Assembly: GCF_007860185.1 (NCBI RefSeq)
Contig: NZ_SJPY01000011.1
Coordinates: forward strand, 57,094-121,093
Source of the DNA: Novipirellula aureliae
GTDB lineage: Bacteria > Planctomycetota > Planctomycetia > Pirellulales > Pirellulaceae
DNA: 64,000 nucleotides
Direction of reading: 5' to 3'
Shown here: piece after piece, positions 16,349 to 23,700 of the stretch
How the letters are laid out: each line of letters starts with the position of its first letter
How positions within the stretch are numbered: position 1 is the first letter of the stretch
Program-made: the position numbers and the translations under genes
Notes under the pieces: generated by a model
The model's database searches: none
Seen by the model: the letters and a program-made list of their open reading frames with translations, nothing else
What the model was told of the DNA's origin: nothing

Positions 16349-17284
16349 ATGGAACCAAACTCTCTTAACCAAGCCGATCGCCATCTACTCGGGCTCATCC
16401 GCGCCGGCGATGTTGACGGCTGGAATCAGTTCTTGGGGCGTTACCAACGCCGACTGACCGCGTTTGCCATTGGACGTGTGGACCAGTTGGCGACCGCAGA
16501 GGACTTGGTACAAGAGACATTCGTCGCTTTCCTAAAGTCGATAGACCGTTTTCGCGAGCAGGGAAGTTTGGAGTCGTTTTTGTTCCGAATGCTCCGTCGC
16601 CGAATCGTCGACTACTATCGTGCGAGCGGGCAAGAACGGAAGGTTCCAGTTTGCCAGATCGGGACCGAGCCATCGGCCGTGAATCTCGATCAAGTCGCGT
16701 CGAGTGACTTGACGGCCAGCCAATATGCACGCCTCGATGAACAGCTAGAAGAGGACCAGCGGACGCTTTCGCTTGCGATTGTTACAATCACCGGCGAGTT
16801 GTGTCGCGCAGAGAAGTTTCATGAACTCAAGATCGCCGAGGGCCTCTTCTATGCAGGAATTCGCAATCGGCAACTCGCGGAACTGCTTGGTGTTTCGGAA
16901 AATGAAATTGCGGTGATCAAGCATCGGCTGATCAAGAAGCTCAGCAGGTGCGTTCAAACCTATCAAGCGAGCTTGGATCCCGTTCAAACCATCGATGGTG
17001 TGGTCGCCCCCGAGCTCAGGGATGCGGATTTACGGGCGGCTTGGGAGACGCATCGACCGAGCTGCCCCAAGCGTTCGACGCTTGGCAAATACACGCTTGG
17101 AATTCTGTCGCCTGCTTGGCACGATTTTGTTCGCTATCACGTCGAAACGCTTGGCTGCCTCTTCTGCGACGCTAACCTAGCAGAATTTCGAAAGCTCCCG
17201 CCAACCGCGCCGTCGACGATAAACAACCATCTCTTTCAATCGACCGTCGGCTTTCTACCCCCACCGAACGGGAATTCAACGTAA
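16349..17284 (+). CDS. ECF-type RNA polymerase sigma factor with C-terminal HxxxxxCxxC extension
   Basis: A 311-residue sigma-70 family protein. Region 2 spans residues about 8-92 (LATAEDLVQETFVAFLKSID, LESFLFRMLRRRIVDYYRAS). Region 4 is about 150-210, with the helix-turn-helix NRQLAELLGVSENEIAVIKH. About 100 residues follow, carrying His264, Cys270 and Cys273 (HVETLGCLFC), which resembles the zinc-binding element of ZAS anti-sigma factors, as if sensor and sigma were fused. Family knowledge: planctomycete ECF factors are often linked to Ser/Thr kinases instead of classical anti-sigma factors. It closes the five-gene cluster on the same strand. A CCAAGCGT-TCG-ACGCTTGG palindrome lies inside the extension. 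Confidence 0.85.
   Translation: MEPNSLNQADRHLLGLIRAGDVDGWNQFLGRYQRRLTAFAIGRVDQLATAEDLVQETFVAFLKSIDRFREQGSLESFLFRMLRRRIVDYYRASGQERKVPVCQIGTEPSAVNLDQVASSDLTASQYARLDEQLEEDQRTLSLAIVTITGELCRAEKFHELKIAEGLFYAGIRNRQLAELLGVSENEIAVIKHRLIKKLSRCVQTYQASLDPVQTIDGVVAPELRDADLRAAWETHRPSCPKRSTLGKYTLGILSPAWHDFVRYHVETLGCLFCDANLAEFRKLPPTAPSTINNHLFQSTVGFLPPPNGNST
17067..17085. repeat. CCAAGCGT/ACGCTTGG palindrome within sigma factor gene
   Basis: A perfect 8-bp inverted repeat around a TCG loop, coding for part of CPKRSTLGK. It has the same arms as the intergenic palindrome at 10609-10626, which has a two-base loop. It looks like an interspersed repeat absorbed into coding sequence. Confidence 0.8.
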
Positions 17285-17416
17285 TCTCAAATCAAGCCCA
17301 CTGGGATTAAACGGAGATTCAACTTAAGGTTTTCGATTACAATCGATTGTCGCAGTGGCAAATCGGATTTGTCACGACAGTCAACGAAACCCCAATCGAT
17401 CGATGAGTATCGAGCT

Positions 17417-18199
17417 ATGAAATTAAAACGAACAGGATTGATTCTCACGCTTTCATTCCTATACGCCAGCGTCAATGCGTATGCTGCGGACGGGTTGGCT
17501 GGCGAATCGGAATTGTCTATTGGGAAAGAATACTCCTCGGCTTTTGCTAATCCCAAGGATGACCCAAGCCTTCCTAATGTCCTGCTAATTGGCGATTCCA
17601 TATCGATTGGTTATACGGTGGAAGTCCGAAAGCGGCTGCATGGAAAGGCCGATGTTTTTCGGATACCTGGAAATGGGCAGGACTCGGCTCACGGATTGGA
17701 AAATTTGGACAAGTGGATCGGGAAACGCAGGTGGGATGTGATCCACTTCAATTGGGGCCTATGGGATCTCTGCTATCGAAATCCCGAATCGAAGATGCAA
17801 GGACATCGGGACAAGGTGAACGGAACAATCACAGCAACTCCAGAACAATACCGCGAAAACATGGAAAAGATCGTGGCACGACTTAAGAAGACCAATGCGA
17901 CCCTGATCTGGTGCACAACAACACCGGTCCCGGAATTGGAGGCGGGGAGAAAACTCGGAGATGATATTAAGTACAATCAGGTTGCGGAAGAAATAATGAA
18001 AAGCAACGGCGTCTTGATCGACGATCTGCATGCTCATGCCCTCAAGAAGTATTCCGAAATCCAAACAGAAAAAGGCAATGTCCATTTTACGCGGCAAGGA
18101 TACGCCTACCTGGCTGAAAAAGTAGCACGGGAGATTTCCACGCTGCTTTCTAAACCGGGTATTTCCAGTGGCTCGGTGAGCGAAAATCATTCGCCATGA
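17417..18199 (+). CDS. Secreted SGNH/GDSL-family hydrolase
   Basis: A 260-residue protein with a signal peptide ending near AYAADG (about residue 24). Block I of the SGNH fold is NVLLIGDSISIG with the nucleophile Ser61. Gly and Asn blocks follow (IPGNGQDS and HFNWGLWDL). The catalytic His is probably His223 in GNVHFTRQGY. The family includes carbohydrate esterases and lipases. Among glycosidases and sulfatases, removal of acetyl groups from a polysaccharide is the likely job (inference). The start at 17417 gives a clean signal peptide; the longer frame from 17369 adds polar residues and is rejected. The usual DxxH is NVH here, so the triad Asp is unclear. Confidence 0.85.
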   Translation: MKLKRTGLILTLSFLYASVNAYAADGLAGESELSIGKEYSSAFANPKDDPSLPNVLLIGDSISIGYTVEVRKRLHGKADVFRIPGNGQDSAHGLENLDKWIGKRRWDVIHFNWGLWDLCYRNPESKMQGHRDKVNGTITATPEQYRENMEKIVARLKKTNATLIWCTTTPVPELEAGRKLGDDIKYNQVAEEIMKSNGVLIDDLHAHALKKYSEIQTEKGNVHFTRQGYAYLAEKVAREISTLLSKPGISSGSVSENHSP

Positions 18200-18425
18200 A
18201 ATTTTTAAGTTGGTTGCGATTCAGCGGGGGCTGCTTCGGTGACCGCTGGAAAGTAAAGAGAACCGCCGAGATTGCCGGAAGGAAAAATTTGGCAGCCACC
18301 CTGAAATCGTTCAGCAGCACTAGGTCCGCCATGCAGACCTTACTTTAGACGGCATCGTCCCTTTGTAGGCGAGTCAGAAGCGAACAATGCCTTTTGGTCT
18401 TTTGTCGCCCATTACGAGAAATATT

Positions 18426-20066
18426 ATGAATGTTATGAATGCACGATACGTTGTAGTCTTCGCTCTGATCTGTTCTGCGTTGGTGAGCAAATCGGTTGGC
18501 GCGAAAGAACCCGTCAGTATTGAATCACTGTTGCGAGAAATGGTCGATCGAGATGCCGTGGCGCATTACCCAGAGCAAGACTTCCGACTGAAACAACACA
18601 GCAGCTATGATCGTAGATCCAAGAGCCCCGATGACTCGCAAGGTTGGTTTAGAAACAAGGATTCCAACCGGAATGACACCGATACAAACCTTATTCGAAT
18701 CGAGGAGATCGACGGCCAGAAGGAATGGGTGCTCATGGATCATGAGGGGCCAGGTGCGATCGTTCGAACCTGGATGCCGTGGCGACAGCCCAACAATCCT
18801 ACGACCGATATCCGTATCCGTATCTATCTTGATGGTGCAAGCGAACCGGCACTCGAAGGGAATATGCTGGAACTGTTCAATGGCAACGGATTGATTCCCT
18901 ATCCCCTGGCTCATGGATCGCTGCGTTCGGCCGTCAACTTTTTCCCGATTCCCTATGCCAAGAGTTGTAAAGTGACAACGGACCAGCACCCGTTCTATTT
19001 CATCTTCACCTTCCGTGAATACGACGAAGGCACGCCGGTGAAAACCTTCACGATGGAGGATTTCGAGGCCGCCAAAGGATTGACGAAAGAGACAGGGCAA
19101 AAGTTGCTCAGCCCAAGCGTCTCTGGAGCGAATGCGCCGCTCCGTTTGCAGGCGACTTTGGCCAGCCAGGAAGAAAAGTCGCTCATGCTACCGGCTGGTG
19201 TCGCTGCGGTGCGAGAACTTTCGGTGAAACTAGGAAGCTATGAGGATCGGGATGTTACCCGTCAGGTTGTGCTCAAGATGGAGTTTGACGGCAAAGAAAC
19301 GGTTTGGTGCCCGATTGGGGATTTCTTCGGTTCGGGGATTGGCTTCAATCCGATGCAGGGCTGGTATCGCACGGTGGCTGACGACGGAACGATGAGCTGT
19401 CGCTGGGTGATGCCGTACCAACGGGGCGGCAAGGTCTCGCTTCAGAACCTCAGCGGCTTACCGGTCGATGCCGAGCTCGAAGTCAAAACCGGAGATTATC
19501 TCTGGGATGACCGTTCCATGTATTTTCACGCGGCTTGGCGGGGCCAGTATCCCGTTCCGACGCGTCCCTACTCGGATTGGAACTATGTCACGCTCAAGGG
19601 ACGGGGTGTCTATGTCGGCGATACCCTGACGGTCATGAATCCAACCAAGGTCTGGTGGGGCGAAGGGGACGAGAAAATTTGGGTCGATGGCGAGGACTTT
19701 CCGTCAATGTTCGGCACAGGCACCGAGGACTATTACGGCTATTCATGGGGGGGAAGTAGTACCGACTTTTATCAGCATCCATTCCATGCCCAGCCTCGCG
19801 CCTATCGATACAACAAACTAAATCGCAAGACCGCAGAGAAAGAGGACAATAATCTCGGGTACAGCGTGGAAACCCGTAGCCGTGCACTGGACACCATGCC
19901 GTTCAGTAGCTCCCTTCAGCTCGATATGGAGGTCTGGGCTTGGAAGGATTGTGAGATGGGCTACGGCGTTGGCGCTTATTGGTACGGCTTCGCGGACACA
20001 ACATCCAACCGCGAGCCGGACCCGGACGAGGTGCGCAACGTGCCGCCGCTTCCCGATGCGCTGTGA
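18426..20066 (+). CDS. GH172 (DUF2961) family protein
   Basis: A 546-residue secreted protein with a signal peptide (MNVMNARYVVVFALICSALV). The DUF2961 core is clear: HEGPGAIVRTWMPW in the first half, PIPYAKSCKVT, and near the end the highly conserved MFGTGTEDYYGYSWGG. Family knowledge: GH172 enzymes act on alpha-linked fructofuranosyl or arabinofuranosyl sugars and work as trimers; activity on other sugars is possible. Starts at 18387, 18426 and 18435 are all in frame; none has a strong Shine-Dalgarno, and 18426 gives the best signal peptide. It is convergent with the sigma/kinase pair on the other strand, with an 80-base gap. Confidence 0.88.
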   Translation: MNVMNARYVVVFALICSALVSKSVGAKEPVSIESLLREMVDRDAVAHYPEQDFRLKQHSSYDRRSKSPDDSQGWFRNKDSNRNDTDTNLIRIEEIDGQKEWVLMDHEGPGAIVRTWMPWRQPNNPTTDIRIRIYLDGASEPALEGNMLELFNGNGLIPYPLAHGSLRSAVNFFPIPYAKSCKVTTDQHPFYFIFTFREYDEGTPVKTFTMEDFEAAKGLTKETGQKLLSPSVSGANAPLRLQATLASQEEKSLMLPAGVAAVRELSVKLGSYEDRDVTRQVVLKMEFDGKETVWCPIGDFFGSGIGFNPMQGWYRTVADDGTMSCRWVMPYQRGGKVSLQNLSGLPVDAELEVKTGDYLWDDRSMYFHAAWRGQYPVPTRPYSDWNYVTLKGRGVYVGDTLTVMNPTKVWWGEGDEKIWVDGEDFPSMFGTGTEDYYGYSWGGSSTDFYQHPFHAQPRAYRYNKLNRKTAEKEDNNLGYSVETRSRALDTMPFSSSLQLDMEVWAWKDCEMGYGVGAYWYGFADTTSNREPDPDEVRNVPPLPDAL

Positions 20067-20146
20067 TCGTCGCGGAACACGTCAAGAGCGTCGCAGCGGC
20101 ACCCAACCCGACGTTTTGGATGCAGAGGCGCAGAAACAGTTGGAGA

Positions 20147-20737
20147 CTATTGACGGGCCAAAACTCGTGTGCGCAGTTCGTTCAACGCTCTCAGCCAAAG
20201 CATACGGACGGCAGATTCATTTCGCTCGAGTTTCTTGGCGATCTCAGCATGTGAAAATCCTCGCAGATTCCTTAAAACGATCACCTCTCGATAATCCTCT
20301 GGAAGCGATTCGATCACATCGGCAATAATGGTTTGCTGTTCACGATTGTCCGCGTGAACGCTGGGAGTGTCTGTCTCGGCAGCCAACATTTTGTCTAAGA
20401 GAATCGAGGACTGGTCAATCGAACGTTGAAGAGAAAGTTCTCGGCCGGGATCGCGCATTTGCGTTCCATCGTACTTTCGGACCTCTCGGCCGATCACTCG
20501 GCCAAGAATCGTACGCAACCAGGCAATTCGTTCAGCGGTCGTGTTGCCCTGAAAAGCGGATTCCCCAATCCATGCTTCCAGCAATGTTTGCTGCAGGATA
20601 TCCGAAGCATCGAACTTGCGATTCCAACGACCGTCAAGTTGCAACCTTGCCATCAATCGCAGCCAGCCATGGTAAGGAGCGAGATAGTTGGAGTGGTCCT
20701 CCTTTTCTATCTCATCGGAGTCAAGTGGTTGTTTCAT
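20147..20737 (-). CDS. ECF-type RNA polymerase sigma factor
   Basis: A 196-residue protein. Region 2 covers about residues 25-85 (FDASDILQQTLLEAWIG, RIAWLRTILGRVIGREV). Region 4 covers about 138-190 (SLPEDYREVIVLRNLRGFSH, then the recognition helix around RNESAVRMLWLRALNELR). There is no extra C-terminal domain. The ATG at 20737 overlaps the TGA of the giant kinase (ATGA), so the two are translationally coupled and probably act together. The longer open frame from 20896 lies within the kinase gene and is rejected. Family knowledge: some ECF factors are activated by a partner Ser/Thr kinase; that mechanism is inferred here from gene order. Confidence 0.92.
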   Translation of the reverse strand: MKQPLDSDEIEKEDHSNYLAPYHGWLRLMARLQLDGRWNRKFDASDILQQTLLEAWIGESAFQGNTTAERIAWLRTILGRVIGREVRKYDGTQMRDPGRELSLQRSIDQSSILLDKMLAAETDTPSVHADNREQQTIIADVIESLPEDYREVIVLRNLRGFSHAEIAKKLERNESAVRMLWLRALNELRTRVLARQ

Positions 20738-23700
20738 GCGACCGCTGGCTCTGTTGGCTCTGAAGCAGTGCGACGACATTGAACAATTCGAAGCATAAAC
20801 CTTGTGATGAAAGCCAATGGCCAAAGGATCACGATACCGACCCCGCCCGCCCACACGCCCGCCCACAGCAGCCACAACGATCCTGGATCCAACCAATCAA
20901 ATTTGGTGCCTTCAAGGAGATCCGTCGTTGCGAGTTCGGAGACCGCCATCACACCGGGAACCGCGAGGGCGAAAATCACCAGAAGAAAGAGCGACTTCCA
21001 ACGTCCGTGAAGGAAGTACCAAACAAACAACGATATAAAGATAAGGAAAGGCAGCAGCACGATTGCGCCGAGCAACTTGCCTTGCCAGGGAGGCATCGAA
21101 GTCTGAGCGTACTCTGCGCCCAATGGCGAAGGTATATGAAAAAATACATAGGGCAGCACAAACACCAACGGCATCAGCAGAAACCATTGCAAGTTCCACT
21201 GCCGACGTCGAAACAAGATGTAGAAATACGCACCAGGAAACACGATCGCACCAAGCACGATCGGCAACAGTTGCGTAATCAAAACAACAGGGCTGCGATC
21301 GAGTCCTTCAATCTCGAACAAACCCATCGCATTGCCATAGAGGTTCCAGGGGAGCGGCTCGATCAATCTTGGGTCGTCGGTGTCCGCGGCAAAGGGAGCA
21401 CCAGCGAGATCGTGGATCAACTTTCTGGACCGAAGGCGTTTCGTCAACGCTGTGTCGCCGCTATTATTGAATCGAGCGGCCGATGCCGTCGCGACGATCG
21501 ACGAGGTTCCGTTGGTTTCAGTAAACAGGACGCGCGGCCGTCGAGCGGTTTCAATATCATCTGAACCATCTCCACAGAGCAGTCCGTCAAAATCGGTGTC
21601 TGCTGGCCAATTCAAGTCCCACTGCACTTCGAGAGTAGCTGGGTCGACGAGTTTCAAGCGACGATTGGGGCCGTCTTCGGTTTCGACACGAATGAAGTCG
21701 CTATCCGGATCGGTTCTGATGTTTCGAACACTGGCAGCCCACGTCAGCGATTTGCGATGGATCTCGTTGCCACTGGCCAATTCGAAAGTGACGAATTCCT
21801 TCTGATTGAAAAACACGCCTTCCGTTTTACCATCGCCATCAATGTCGCTAACCAAAATCAGGTCACCGCTAACGATGCGTCTGACCTCTTTCGCGGAATC
21901 GAAGCTGAAGTCCAGCACGACCAGCTCTTTCTTTCCTGCGTCGAGCATGATTCCAGCGAATCGTTTGTCGCCGTCGGCAATGACCAAGGGAACCTTTTCG
22001 GTTCGCGAACGCACCCCGTACGGGAGTTGTGGTTTGCTAAATTCACCCGCGGCTGTCCAAGTCGAAACGGGGTCTCCGCTGACGAGGTCAACAAAGTTGA
22101 CGTTCAGCTGGTCCTCGTCTTTCGGACCGTGTCCCTCCCAAGCCGTGACGAATACTGAACGGTTGCCTTGCTGAGAGGAGCTGTTCTGCGCGGCAGGAAT
22201 GATCTCGGACTGCCAACCAAATGCAGTTTTGCCACTGCCTTTGGACAGCGGTAACAACTTCCAGATTGGCTTTCCCGTTTTTCCGTTGATGGCTACTGAA
22301 GAGGGTTGACTGTTTTTGTAGAAACATGGACACAAAATGTCGGCATGTCCGTCTCGGTTAACATCCAGAATTCTGAGTTCGTAACTTGGCCTGTGAAATT
22401 CATGAGTGATGAAATTGGTCGGCGCGATGTCGAAATGCCAAGCCTCGTCTCCGGATTTTCCATCCCGGCATGTTAAACGGAACTGAGCGGGTAGGTTTTG
22501 GTCGGCGAAGTGATGAAACAGCAACAGGTCCGACTGCCCATCCCCATCGATGTCGTGGCATTGGGCTGTGGCATCGGAGACCCCGATGATACGCGCTGGC
22601 TGTTGCCAGAGGACCTTGCCCTTAGCCCCACTCACGAGAACCAGGATTGCTTCCTGTTGATCATTCGAACGTTGTTCGGCCAAGAAGTCGTCAACTCCAT
22701 CGCGATCAAAATCTCCATTGGCCGGATAAAGAGCTTCGGCAGGCCGCTGATATTCCCACTCACTTAGTCCTTTCCCGTTGGCTCCAGAAACAACCCGGCG
22801 TGCTTGTTCATTTGATGGCGATTGTTGCGTCAAATAGTGGCCAATCGGTGCATCAAGTAAATCTCGCACACCGTCGCCATCGACATCATCTATCCGCGTC
22901 AGCTTTGATTCGCCAGCAAACTTGATCCCGCCGCTGGACGACTTCAGCGTCACCAGTTGGTTCGACCGGAGCGGTTTGCTGCGGTCGCGTGGTTTCAGCA
23001 GAAATAAATCGTCACTCCCATCACCATCCCCGTCAGCCGCAATCGGATGTTCCAGCTGGTCGCCGATATTGATCAACTCACCCGTTGCCGTCGACATCAC
23101 CACGGTGCTATGACGTTGGTAATTGACGTTTATGGCTGGTGACGCAATCACCAATCCCGGCCTGTCCAAAGCGGTGTCGAAAAAGAACGGCTTTTCAATC
23201 GAAAACCCAAAGTCGTCTGACTGAAAGACTGGGATCTCGCTGTGTACCGTTCGTAGTCGTTTTCCTGTCACGCCTGACAGGATATCAACGAAGATCCAGC
23301 AGCGTGATTTGGCCATCGGCGCCACGACGTAGACATCGTCGAGTCCGTCGCCATCTTCGTCAGGTCCCAGCAACGCGTATTGAATTTGCCGGTCAAGCGA
23401 TCGGATCTTGGCTCGTTGTTGAGTGTCCCAAAGTGGCTTTCCCGTCCGTGCATCTAACGCTTGCAGCGACGCAAGTCCTGTCGGACGTCGGCTTTCCAAG
23501 TCTGTACCATCGGCAATCAGAATTTCAGGCGTCGCGTCTCCGTTGAGATCGGCGATGACTGGCCAGTTCGATTGCGAGTGCGGCCACCACTCGAGTTCGT
23601 AGTCGGCATCGAAACGCCAAAGTTCTTCGCCGCTGTCCAAGGATCGCATCGAAAAACGCGTGATGGGTTTGTTCCCCTTGTTGATCCCAACCGAAGAAAC

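Noticed and set aside
20737..20896. Longer N-terminus for the ECF sigma factor
   Set aside because: These 53 codons overlap the kinase's C-terminal membrane region and lack sigma homology; the ATGA overlap favours 20737.
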